This document shows positions 1 through 5,304 of a stretch of DNA of 5,304 nucleotides, in pieces. Source of the stretch: Bacteroidota bacterium (GTDB lineage Bacteria > Bacteroidota > Bacteroidia > Bacteroidales > UBA10428); NCBI GenBank assembly GCA_024640925.1, contig JAHEEB010000378.1:1-5304 (forward strand), given 5' to 3'. Both the position numbers and the translations under genes were made by a program. Below the pieces are notes generated by a model. That model had not been told where the DNA came from and made no database searches. It worked only from the letters and a program-made list of their open reading frames with translations. How positions within the stretch are numbered: position 1 is the stretch's first letter; each line of letters begins with the position of its first letter.

Positions 1-227
1 AAACCATTTTCTTCCCGGAGAGTATTAAAGGAGAACCCATCATATTTAACAATACCTCCGCCGTGTGTGCCAATCCACAATACACCACGTGAATCTTCAC
101 AAACAGCATAGATTTCCGATTGTGCCAATCCCTGGTCGACCGAATAATTTTCAAAGTTATACCGTTGTCCGATTGCCTGAAAGGTGCAAACCGAAATAAG
201 AATAATTGAAAAACAAAGCCTACCCAT
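1..227 (-). CDS. Reg_prop-type periplasmic sensor, N-terminal part (truncated by window edge)
   Basis: Partial gene: 75 complete codons are visible from an ATG at 227, and the rest lies left of the window. Residues 1-20 look like a signal peptide (basic start MGRLC, hydrophobic SIILISVCTF, then AIG before a likely cleavage at Gln21). After it comes a short beta-rich lead-in with FENYSVDQGLAQSEIYAV (about residues 25-42) and then a propeller repeat with EDSRGVLWIGTHGGGIVKYDG (about 44-64). The phrases 'GLxQS', 'D.RG.LWIGT' and 'YDG' are the signature of Reg_prop repeats. In Bacteroidota these build periplasmic sensor domains of hybrid two-component systems or of simpler membrane regulators. 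Which output domain follows (histidine kinase, LuxR-like HTH, or none) cannot be seen. It starts 46 bp after the obgE stop on the same strand, with no clear terminator between, so read-through from obgE is possible. A poor -7 match (TATATTTC, 246-239) is the only local promoter candidate. Confidence 0.85.
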   Translation of the reverse strand, partial: MGRLCFSIILISVCTFQAIGQRYNFENYSVDQGLAQSEIYAVCEDSRGVLWIGTHGGGIVKYDGFSFNTLREENG

Positions 228-273
228 AAAAATCTGTTGAAATATAAAATGGGATAATCTATCAGGATTTAAT

Positions 274-1260
274 TTATTCAAACTGTGCCCAAAGCAAATC
301 TTTTAGCTTTTGTATATGAAAGTTCGTTACAGAAGAAATAAAAACATAGGGAACTGAGGGTAAATCTAGCCTGATTTCTTCCATTAGCTCTTCATCAAGC
401 ATATCCGATTTTGTAATAGCCAGTACCCTTTTCTTATCTAATAATTCGGGGTTATATTTTTCAAGTTCTTTAAGTAGTATCCTGTATTCTGCGGAAATAT
501 CCTTTGAATCGGCAGGTACCATAAACAAAAGAGTTGAGTTTCGTTCTATATGTCTGAGAAACCTAAGGCCAAGGCCTTTCCCCTCGGCAGCACCTTCAAT
601 AATTCCGGGTATATCAGCCATCACAAACGACTTATTATCTCTGTAATATACAATTCCGAGATTAGGTGTGAGGGTAGTAAACGGATAATCTGCTATTTCG
701 GGCTTAGCTGCAGAAACTACCGACAAAAGTGTTGATTTTCCGGCATTCGGAAAACCGACAAGCCCCACATCTGCAAGAATTTTAAGCTCGAAAGTAAAAA
801 TGCCTTCCTGTTCAGGTTCGCCTGGTTGGGCGAAACGTGGAGTCTGGTGAGTTGCTGTTTTAAAGTGAGTATTCCCCTGACCACCGCGACCACCTTTTGC
901 AAGGATTCTTTCTTCGTCATGTTCTGTTATTTCCATGATTAATTCGCCGGTCTCCGAATTCCTGATAATAGTTCCGAGAGGAACTTCTACATAAACATCT
1001 TTCCCATCAGCACCTGTACTCTGAGAAGCAGAACCCGATTCGCCATTTCCTGCTAAAACATGCTTATGGTAGCGCAAATGCAAAAGGGTCCATAAATTCC
1101 GGTTTCCTTTCAAAATAACGTGACCACCACGACCTCCGTCGCCTCCATCAGGGCCACCTTTCGGTACAAATTTTTCTCTTCGAAAATGCACCGAACCACC
1201 GCCACCCTTACCCGATCGACAATAAATGTTGATATAATCTACAAAATTTGTATCTGCCAT
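274..1260 (-). CDS. obgE: Obg family GTPase (ribosome assembly / stress GTPase)
   Basis: A 328-aa Obg GTPase. Residues 1-160 are the glycine-rich Obg fold ([21 protein letters not shown] at about 16-36, then [11 protein letters not shown] and [10 protein letters not shown]). The G domain follows: G1 GFPNAGKST (169-177), switch [13 protein letters not shown] (191-202), G3 DIPG (216-219) with the Obg hallmark [11 protein letters not shown]4 TKSD (283-286, Thr in place of the usual Asn) and G5 SSV (309-311). It ends right after the G domain, without the C-terminal extension of Bacillus-type Obg. The family binds GTP and ppGpp and acts in large ribosomal subunit maturation. The reading frame stays open up to 1422, but I chose the ATG at 1260: family members begin just before this [13 protein letters not shown] strand, the extra 54 residues do not look like protein, and a promoter-like box lies directly upstream of 1260. 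The gene is separated from adk by a divergent tetR gene. Confidence 0.97.
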   Translation of the reverse strand: MADTNFVDYINIYCRSGKGGGGSVHFRREKFVPKGGPDGGDGGRGGHVILKGNRNLWTLLHLRYHKHVLAGNGESGSASQSTGADGKDVYVEVPLGTIIRNSETGELIMEITEHDEERILAKGGRGGQGNTHFKTATHQTPRFAQPGEPEQEGIFTFELKILADVGLVGFPNAGKSTLLSVVSAAKPEIADYPFTTLTPNLGIVYYRDNKSFVMADIPGIIEGAAEGKGLGLRFLRHIERNSTLLFMVPADSKDISAEYRILLKELEKYNPELLDKKRVLAITKSDMLDEELMEEIRLDLPSVPYVFISSVTNFHIQKLKDLLWAQFE

Positions 1261-1264
1261 ACTG

Positions 1265-1272
1265 CAAAAGTA
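1265..1272 (-). promoter_or_regulatory. obgE promoter candidate, -7 box TACTTTTG
   Basis: On the minus strand TACTTTTG matches the Bacteroidota -7 consensus TAnnTTTG exactly, and only four bases (CAGT) separate it from the obgE ATG at 1260. Transcription from such a box usually begins a few bases downstream, so the mRNA would be leaderless or nearly so. No TTTG was found 19-21 bp upstream, which lowers confidence. Chance matches to the -7 box are not rare in AT-rich DNA. Confidence 0.5.
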
Positions 1273-1459
1273 ATAATTAAAGATGAATATAATGAATAGG
1301 GTTGCATTATTGTTATAAGTCAATATCTTAACGATTGACAGCGCCTTCTGTTGATCAGAAATTTTTTGTTGTAATAAAAACAGATTGCCATTTAGAGGAC
1401 ATAAATAGGAGTTTCTTACCACAATTTATGTTTTCTTAAATAAAAACCTTATAAAATAT

Positions 1460-1490
1460 TTTGAATATTTAACAGTGTTAACTATATTTG
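1460..1490 (+). promoter_or_regulatory. tetR promoter, TTTG-N19-TATATTTG
   Basis: TTTG at 1460-1463 and TATATTTG at 1483-1490 are separated by exactly 19 bp, a full match to the Bacteroidota housekeeping promoter pattern (-33 TTTG, 19-21 bp, -7 TAnnTTTG). The predicted transcription start is near 1494-1497, giving a leader of about 30 nt before the ATG at 1527. This is the best promoter match in the window. Confidence 0.75.
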
Positions 1491-1499
1491 CATAGTTAA
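1478..1499. promoter_or_regulatory. Putative TetR operator, palindrome TTAACTAT-N6-ATAGTTAA
   Basis: Perfect 8-bp inverted arms, TTAACTAT (1478-1485) and ATAGTTAA (1492-1499), flank a 6-bp centre (ATTTGC). The 22-bp palindrome covers the whole -7 box and the predicted start of tetR transcription. TetR-family dimers typically bind palindromes of this size and repress their own promoter by blocking RNA polymerase, so autoregulation is the simplest reading. The position is seen in the sequence; binding by this protein is inferred. Confidence 0.65.
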
Positions 1500-1526
1500 T
1501 AATTCAGATTAGTATTAATATATTAG

Positions 1527-2156
1527 ATGCGTGTTAATATGGGAAACAAAGAAATACAGGAACAGAGAATAAGGGGATATTTTGTCCAGGCAACAAAGGA
1601 AATCCTGAAAGCAGAAGGATTACATAGTCTGAGTGTAAGGAATATTGCTAATAAGGCAGGATATTCATATGCTACTATTTACAATTACTTTCGCGATGTT
1701 AAAGACCTTGTATTTGAATGTGTGAAGGATTTTCAGGAAGAAGCGGAAACATTTGTTAAAGTTCAGACTAAAAAGTCGGAGCCGGGAATACCAAAAATCA
1801 AGAGCATTTCCATAGCTTATATTAATTATTTCATTGAATATCCAGGGATTTTTGAACTATTCTTTATTGAGAAGATGTACAATATTGCCGGGAAACAGCC
1901 TACAATCGATTTAATCAACACATTTCTTGAAAGACTGTGCGCAGAGGAGTGGAATAGTATGGTGCTTGAAAAACAAATAAGTCAAAAAGCCTCAGATTCT
2001 GCAAAAGTAAAACTTCAGATTATAACAACCGGCTTGTTGCTGATGTATCTTCACAGGCAATACCCGGCAGATTATAAACAGTTTATTGCCCTGGCAGCAA
2101 AAGAGATAGATGAAACCCTCGATAATCTAAACTTATCAAAACAATCGAAGAAATAA
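1527..2156 (+). CDS. TetR/AcrR family transcriptional regulator
   Basis: A 209-aa protein with a TetR N-terminal DNA-binding domain. Helix 1 is about residues 12-30 (RIRGYFVQATKEILKAEG), and the helix-turn-helix lies at about 36-57 (SVRNIANKAGYSYATIYNYF), followed by the usual D.K.L.F start of helix 4. Residues from about 90 to 200 are helical and divergent, as expected for the ligand-binding and dimerisation domain, so the effector cannot be predicted. The ATG at 1527 is used; an in-frame ATG at 1539 (Met5) is equally possible, as neither has a Shine-Dalgarno. It is transcribed against adk and obgE and splits two genes that are usually close neighbours in Bacteroidota. It has its own promoter with an overlapping palindrome and a strong stem-loop after the stop, so it looks like an independent, probably self-repressed unit. 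No adjacent efflux or enzyme gene on the same strand suggests a target, so regulated genes may be elsewhere or may include divergent obgE. Confidence 0.93.
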   Translation: MRVNMGNKEIQEQRIRGYFVQATKEILKAEGLHSLSVRNIANKAGYSYATIYNYFRDVKDLVFECVKDFQEEAETFVKVQTKKSEPGIPKIKSISIAYINYFIEYPGIFELFFIEKMYNIAGKQPTIDLINTFLERLCAEEWNSMVLEKQISQKASDSAKVKLQIITTGLLLMYLHRQYPADYKQFIALAAKEIDETLDNLNLSKQSKK

Positions 2157-2175
2157 AACTTAAAAAGAGGAAATA

Positions 2176-2202
2176 GCCGCAAAGGTTCATAGCCTTTGCG
2201 GT
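2176..2202. terminator. Bidirectional intrinsic terminator between convergent tetR and adk
   Basis: Perfect 9-bp arms CCGCAAAGG (2177-2185) and CCTTTGCGG (2193-2201) can be extended inwards by a U-G and a U-A pair, leaving a 3-nt loop CAU, and outwards by one G-U pair. On the plus strand it is followed by TACCTTGTTATTTTACC. On the minus strand it is followed by CTATTTCCTCTTTTTAAG, the more convincing U-rich tail. The stem begins about 20 bp after the tetR stop and 7 bp beyond the adk stop, the expected place for a terminator shared by two convergent genes. Confidence 0.85.
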
Positions 2203-2208
2203 ACCTTG

Positions 2209-2784
2209 TTATTTTACCGAATCGATAGCTTTACAGAGCCTGTCGAATATTTCATCGATAGAACCAATTCCATTAATTGATCTATACTTATGCTGATCTT
2301 CATAAAAATCAATGACAGGAGCCGTATCCTTATTATAGACCTTAATCCGGTTTTCAATAATCGATTGATTTTGGTCATCGGCCCGACCGGAATCCTTTCC
2401 CCTGAGGAGCAAACGTTTAATAAGCTCTTCGTCATCTACTTCAAGGGAAAGCATAAGGTTTATGGGTGTTCCCTTTTTTCTGAGCATTGAATCGAGGGCT
2501 TGTGCCTGAGTATTGGTTCGTGGAAATCCATCGAAAATAAAACCTTTAGCTCCAGCATTGGCATCGATTTTATTTTCAATCATGCCAATAACTACTGAAT
2601 CGGAAACCAGTTCGCCCTTATCCATAAAACCCTTAGCCTCAAGTCCCAATGGTGTTTTAGCTGTGAGTTCGGCTCTCAATATATCACCCGTTGAAAGATG
2701 TATAAGTTGATATTTCTCCAAAAGTTTTGTGGCCTGTGTTCCTTTACCTGCCTCCGGAGGCCCAAATAATACAATGTTTAACAT
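2209..2784 (-). CDS. adk: Adenylate kinase, short-LID form
   Basis: A 191-aa adenylate kinase interconverting ATP + AMP and 2 ADP in the cytosol. The P-loop is GPPEAGKGT (residues 8-16), the AMP-binding region has STGD (31-34) and Arg37, and the core motif DGFPRT is at 85-90. The LID segment is short (about 128-146, RGKDSGRADD to NRIKVY) with no Cys4 zinc-finger residues, as in other Bacteroidota. Arg128, Arg134 and Arg146 are the likely phosphate-contacting arginines. Oddity: residue 11 is Glu (codon GAG at 2754-2752) where nearly all family members have Gly (GxPGxGKGT). I chose the ATG at 2784 because related proteins begin MLNIVxFG. An in-frame ATG at 2796 would add MTNA and overlap hpt by 8 bp. 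The chosen start lies 4 bp after the hpt stop, so the two genes are almost certainly co-transcribed. Confidence 0.95.
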   Translation of the reverse strand: MLNIVLFGPPEAGKGTQATKLLEKYQLIHLSTGDILRAELTAKTPLGLEAKGFMDKGELVSDSVVIGMIENKIDANAGAKGFIFDGFPRTNTQAQALDSMLRKKGTPINLMLSLEVDDEELIKRLLLRGKDSGRADDQNQSIIENRIKVYNKDTAPVIDFYEDQHKYRSINGIGSIDEIFDRLCKAIDSVK

Positions 2785-2788
2785 AGCA

Positions 2789-3328
2789 TTAGTCATTAAT
2801 TATAGTATAAATACTTTCAAGATTCCTTCCATATCCATTATAATCAAGACCATAACCGACAATAAAATCGTTTGGTATTTTAAAACCAATATAATGGATT
2901 TCATGCTGTCTTTTATACGAATCGGGTTTAAACAATAAGGTTGCGATGCGGACTTCGGTACAATTCTGATCAGACAATTCAGCAATAATATTGTCTATAG
3001 TGTTTCCAGAATCAACAATATCTTCAATGATAATCAAATGGCGGTTTACAAGCCTTTCATCCAGACCTATTATTTGTTTCACAACTCCTGTAGTCCACAT
3101 ACCTTCATAAGAAGACAATCGAACAAACATTGTCCTGCAATTCAGATTTATATGCCTGAGTAAATCGCCGGCAAAAATAAAAGCCCCATTAAGGATGATA
3201 ATAAAATCTACCTCACATCCTTCATAATCTCTGTTAATCTCATCAGCCAGTTGTTTAACTCTCTCTTGTAATTCGCTGGCTGTGATACTTTCACAGAATT
3301 TTTTATCGATAATTTTTATTGTCTTCAT
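2789..3328 (-). CDS. hpt: Hypoxanthine phosphoribosyltransferase
   Basis: A 179-aa type I phosphoribosyltransferase that salvages hypoxanthine (often also guanine) with PRPP to give IMP or GMP in the cytosol. Visible motifs in order: loop I ILNGAFIFAGDLLR (about 45-58), the flexible loop starting SSYEG (72-76), the PRPP-binding signature IIIEDIVDSGNTI (99-111) with Glu102, Asp103 and the catalytic Asp106, the base-contacting Lys134 in LLFKPDS, and the C-terminal purine-binding stretch IPNDFIVGYGLDYNGYGRNL (151-170) with Asp162. Length is normal for bacterial HPRTs. The flexible loop carries Met-Trp (77-78) where small residues are common, though the loop varies. It is first in a minus-strand pair with adk, 4 bp away. 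Divergent purE begins 84 bp upstream, so the de novo and salvage routes share an intergenic region. No Shine-Dalgarno precedes the ATG. Confidence 0.96.
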   Translation of the reverse strand: MKTIKIIDKKFCESITASELQERVKQLADEINRDYEGCEVDFIIILNGAFIFAGDLLRHINLNCRTMFVRLSSYEGMWTTGVVKQIIGLDERLVNRHLIIIEDIVDSGNTIDNIIAELSDQNCTEVRIATLLFKPDSYKRQHEIHYIGFKIPNDFIVGYGLDYNGYGRNLESIYTIIND

Positions 3329-3336
3329 GATAGAAG

Positions 3337-3357
3337 CGCAAGAATTACTATCTTGCG
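3337..3357. promoter_or_regulatory. Inverted repeat CGCAAGA-N7-TCTTGCG in the hpt/purE divergent region
   Basis: Perfect 7-bp arms (3337-3343 and 3351-3357) with a 7-bp centre lie 9 bp upstream of the hpt ATG and about 55 bp upstream of purE. On the plus strand the right arm is part of TATCTTGCG, one T short of a Bacteroidota -7 box (TATCTTTG). On the minus strand the left arm is part of TAATTCTTGCG, another imperfect -7-like string. It may be an operator or a stem in the hpt leader, or simply mirror-image promoter remnants. No clear -33 boxes were found for either gene. Confidence 0.35.
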
Positions 3358-3412
3358 AAAATAAGAATAATGATTGATTATACAGTTGATTTAAAGCTTA
3401 AAAACACGAAAA

Positions 3413-3919
3413 ATGATACCACAAGTTAGTATAATTATGGGAAGTACCTCAGATCTGCCGGTTATGAAAAAAGCTGCTGAGTTTCTGAATGAAATGAAAA
3501 TTCCCTTTGAAATAAACGCCTTATCGGCACATCGCACACCTTCTGAAGTTGAAGAATTTGCTAAAAATGCTGAAAGCAGGGGCATAAAAGTGATTATTGC
3601 TGCAGCTGGTATGGCAGCTCATTTGCCGGGAGTAATTGCTGCAATGGTTAAAATCCCTGTAATTGGAGTCCCAATCAATGCTAGTCTTAGTGGGTTAGAC
3701 TCGCTTTTGGCTATTGTTCAGATGCCTGCCGGAATACCAGTTGCAACTGTCGGTATTGATGGAGCGCAGAATGCAGGGATTCTTGCTGCTCAGATATTGG
3801 CTACTGCCGACAAGAATTTAGCTGATCAACTAGCTGTTTTTAAATCAAGTCTAAAAAATAAGATTGTTAAAGCAAACGAGGAGCTTAAAGATGTGAAATA
3901 TGAATTTAAGACCAATTAA
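3413..3919 (+). CDS. purE: N5-carboxyaminoimidazole ribonucleotide mutase (PurE, class I-like)
   Basis: A 168-aa PurE, which converts N5-CAIR to CAIR in de novo purine synthesis. Signature elements: GSTSDLPVM (10-18) binding the ribose phosphate, SAHRTP (38-43) with the catalytic His40, AAAGMAAHLPGVIAA (63-77) with His70, PVIGVP (82-87) and GLDSLLAIVQMPAGIPVATV (94-113), and NAGILAAQIL near the end of the core. The SAHRTP and HLPG signatures and the length fit bacterial class I enzymes, which work after PurK; purK is not in this window. The last 25 or so residues form a charged helical tail. The ATG at 3413 sits directly at the conserved start strand (QVSIIMGS) and follows an A-rich stretch rather than a Shine-Dalgarno. 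It is divergent from hpt. No strong terminator follows; the next gene starts 126 bp downstream on the same strand. Confidence 0.97.
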   Translation: MIPQVSIIMGSTSDLPVMKKAAEFLNEMKIPFEINALSAHRTPSEVEEFAKNAESRGIKVIIAAAGMAAHLPGVIAAMVKIPVIGVPINASLSGLDSLLAIVQMPAGIPVATVGIDGAQNAGILAAQILATADKNLADQLAVFKSSLKNKIVKANEELKDVKYEFKTN

Positions 3920-3937
3920 CGGCTGAAAAACTTCATT

Positions 3938-3957
3938 TACTTTTGAATGCTAGCATT
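3938..3957 (+). promoter_or_regulatory. Promoter candidate for the downstream lipoprotein-like gene, -7 box plus palindrome
   Basis: TACTTTTG (3938-3945) matches the Bacteroidota -7 consensus and is followed immediately by the 12-bp perfect palindrome AATGCTAGCATT (3946-3957), which would cover the transcription start. There is no TTTG at the right distance upstream (only ATTA/AATT), so the promoter assignment is weak. It lies 19 bp after the purE stop and about 100 bp before the ATG at 4046. Confidence 0.35.
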
Positions 3958-4045
3958 TTAAAGCGATTATGAATTTATTAATGAAAGTACTTCGAATCTC
4001 CTTACATGATTGGAAGGCAGAGGAATCATTTAGAAAAATAGCAGA

Positions 4046-5191
4046 ATGAATAAGAATGAAGATAATTTTTACGGGTACATATTACTGCCGTGGCAGTCTG
4101 TTATTGACTCTATTGGATTCCACATGGTTCCGGTTGCTTCTGTAAAATTACTAACCCAATGTTTTCGATTGGTTAACAAATTCGGAATTTTATCCGGAAC
4201 TAAAATCTGCTTGTTTTTGATAGTATTGGGCTGTAATAATGCTGGTGATAATATAAAGAAGGAAATACCATTGTCGGAGGTTAAAGAACCAGCCTTTACT
4301 ACAAAAGACTCTAATGAAGATTTTATAGAAACCCCCAGCGTTGATAGAAGCACAAATATTTTACCCGCAAAAGTGCAAGAAGTAATTTTGATTGACACAG
4401 AAATAGTAATAACCCCCGTAATTATAGAAGAAGTAGTATATTCAAAGAATATAGATACCTGTAAATCAAAAGATCTAAAAAAGTATACGATAAGAATAAA
4501 GAATGAGGAATTATACTTAGCCTGGTTTTTTTATTACTGCCCTTCAATGAACGGTTATTACGACTATTGCAGGAACCTTGGAAGTTATAACAATTTAGTC
4601 GGAGTTACAGATATGGAAAAAACAGCACAATGTAATCTGCCGTTACAATATGTTGAAGGAAGCAAACTCATGATAAGAGCAGAGGGGTACGAACCTTATG
4701 ATATCAATCTTTCAAGTATAGAAAACGATTCATTGGCAGAATTAGCTTTAGAGCCTAAAATTTATTGGAACAACATTGTTTTAAGTAAAAAAAACAGGAA
4801 AATTGTTTTTGAATTAATTCCAGAGACTCAGGAAAGCCAGACTTTTTATGGAGAATGTTTACCTATATCTCTCGAAAATGGAGAATACGCAGATCCATAT
4901 TGTGCATTTTCACAAATGGGTTGTTTCTACCCTTCCATATCGCTAGTACCAATAGAGAGCGTATTAAGAGAATATCCACTTGAAGTAAAAAAAATCTTTC
5001 GTAAGCTTCGGAATAAAAATTCGAAGTATACATTTATAATCCATCAACAAGGAAATTATTTAAGTAAAATAGAATTTGAATCCTGGCCCGAAAAGGGTTG
5101 TTCAGAAATAAAAGAATATTTCAGTAACGCCAGCTGGCAAAATAATTTTGAAGGGAATAACTACAAGATAAAAGTTTTAATAAGCAAATAA
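4046..5191 (+). CDS. Putative lipoprotein of unknown function; possible carboxypeptidase-regulatory-like and TonB-C-like domains
   Basis: An open frame of 381 codons that I do not recognise as a named family. The best landmark is a lipoprotein-type signal: basic residues, then ICLFLIVLG and Cys63, followed by polar NNAGDN. This implies acylation at Cys63 and a periplasm- or surface-exposed protein. Cys63 is too far from the ATG at 4046 for a normal signal peptide, so translation may begin later: ATG 4124 (Cys at 37) or TTG 4169 (Cys at 22, the best-sized signal). Residues about 64-135 are an acidic, low-complexity linker. Residues about 185-238 (GVTDMEKTAQCNLPLQYVEG, GYEPYDINL, LAELALEP) resemble CarboxypepD_reg/CNA-B-like sandwich domains. 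Residues 328-380 have a strand-helix-Trp-strand pattern reminiscent of TonB C-termini. Eight Cys follow Cys63, so disulfides are plausible. Both domain calls are by eye and uncertain. AT-rich codon use resembles its neighbours only loosely. Confidence 0.8.
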   Translation: MNKNEDNFYGYILLPWQSVIDSIGFHMVPVASVKLLTQCFRLVNKFGILSGTKICLFLIVLGCNNAGDNIKKEIPLSEVKEPAFTTKDSNEDFIETPSVDRSTNILPAKVQEVILIDTEIVITPVIIEEVVYSKNIDTCKSKDLKKYTIRIKNEELYLAWFFYYCPSMNGYYDYCRNLGSYNNLVGVTDMEKTAQCNLPLQYVEGSKLMIRAEGYEPYDINLSSIENDSLAELALEPKIYWNNIVLSKKNRKIVFELIPETQESQTFYGECLPISLENGEYADPYCAFSQMGCFYPSISLVPIESVLREYPLEVKKIFRKLRNKNSKYTFIIHQQGNYLSKIEFESWPEKGCSEIKEYFSNASWQNNFEGNNYKIKVLISK

Positions 5192-5253
5192 AATTTCTGA
5201 CTTAAATTTTGCACATTAAAATTAATTATCAACCCTTCTTTATAAATAATTCA

Positions 5254-5284
5254 TTTTTAAATACATGCATATTATATAATTTTG
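5254..5284 (+). promoter_or_regulatory. Weak promoter candidate for a gene beyond the right edge
   Basis: TAATTTTG (5277-5284) fits the -7 consensus, with TTTT (5254-5257) 19 bp upstream in place of TTTG. The surrounding 5192-5304 stretch is extremely AT-rich and has no gene I can support, so this may be a chance match. It would drive rightward transcription out of the window. Confidence 0.25.
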
Positions 5285-5304
5285 AGTTAATTATAAAAAG
5301 ATAA

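Noticed and set aside
550..735. Plus-strand frame inside obgE, and a second minus-strand frame at 717-920
   Set aside because: Both overlap the intact, motif-rich obgE coding sequence in other frames and show no recognisable protein features.
1261..1422. N-terminal extension of obgE to an ATG at 1422 (54 extra residues)
   Set aside because: The extension matches no Obg feature, is AT-rich like intergenic DNA, and contains the promoter-like box just before the ATG at 1260.
2751..2760. GC-rich palindrome CCTCCGGAGG, which resembles a Shine-Dalgarno on both strands
   Set aside because: It encodes Pro-Pro-Glu of the adk P-loop and has no suitably placed start codon to serve.
4084..4097. Short inverted repeat ACTGCC-GT-GGCAGT
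   Set aside because: Six-base arms with a 2-nt centre cannot form a good hairpin, and there is no matching promoter; probably chance.
4069..4398. Minus-strand 109-codon frame opposite the lipoprotein-like gene
   Set aside because: No promoter, motif or signal was seen; the plus-strand frame is far longer and carries a lipobox.
5190..5210. Inverted repeat AAAATTT-N7-AAATTTT after the lipoprotein-like gene as a terminator
   Set aside because: The stem is only A-T pairs in very AT-rich DNA and has no following U-tract; it is too weak to support a terminator call.

Overview
The window looks like chromosomal DNA of a member of the Bacteroidota. Three observations support this: AT-rich intergenic DNA with Bacteroidota-type promoters (-33 TTTG, -7 TAnnTTTG) and no Shine-Dalgarno motifs, an hpt-adk-obgE gene set with a short-LID adenylate kinase and a short Obg, and the start of a Reg_prop ('two-component regulator propeller') sensor, a family abundant in this phylum. 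No genus can be assigned from the sequence alone.

Layout from left to right. Positions 1-227 (minus) hold the first 75 codons of a secreted or periplasmic Reg_prop sensor that runs off the left edge. obgE (274-1260, minus) lies 46 bp upstream of it. A 266-bp divergent intergenic region follows, carrying a near-leaderless obgE promoter candidate and a full-consensus promoter with an overlapping perfect palindrome for a TetR-family regulator (1527-2156, plus). A strong stem-loop at 2176-2202 separates that gene from the convergent adk. adk (2209-2784) and hpt (2789-3328) form a tight minus-strand pair 4 bp apart. An 84-bp divergent region with a 7+7 inverted repeat leads to purE (3413-3919, plus). 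The right end holds an unrecognised lipoprotein-like gene (4046-5191, plus) followed by about 110 bp of AT-rich DNA.

How the genes fit together: purE (de novo purine synthesis), hpt (purine base salvage), adk (AMP/ADP balance) and obgE (a GTP/ppGpp-responsive ribosome-associated GTPase) form a purine and guanine-nucleotide neighbourhood. The tetR gene sits between adk and obgE on the opposite strand as a self-contained unit (own promoter, own palindrome, own terminator) and looks like a later insertion with probable autoregulation. The lipoprotein-like gene has no evident functional link to its neighbours.

I did not find convincing evidence for a wholly new system. The observations most worth a second look are the TetR palindrome, the Gly-to-Glu change in the adenylate kinase P-loop, the disputed start and divergent C-terminal domain of the lipoprotein, and the possible leaderless obgE transcript.
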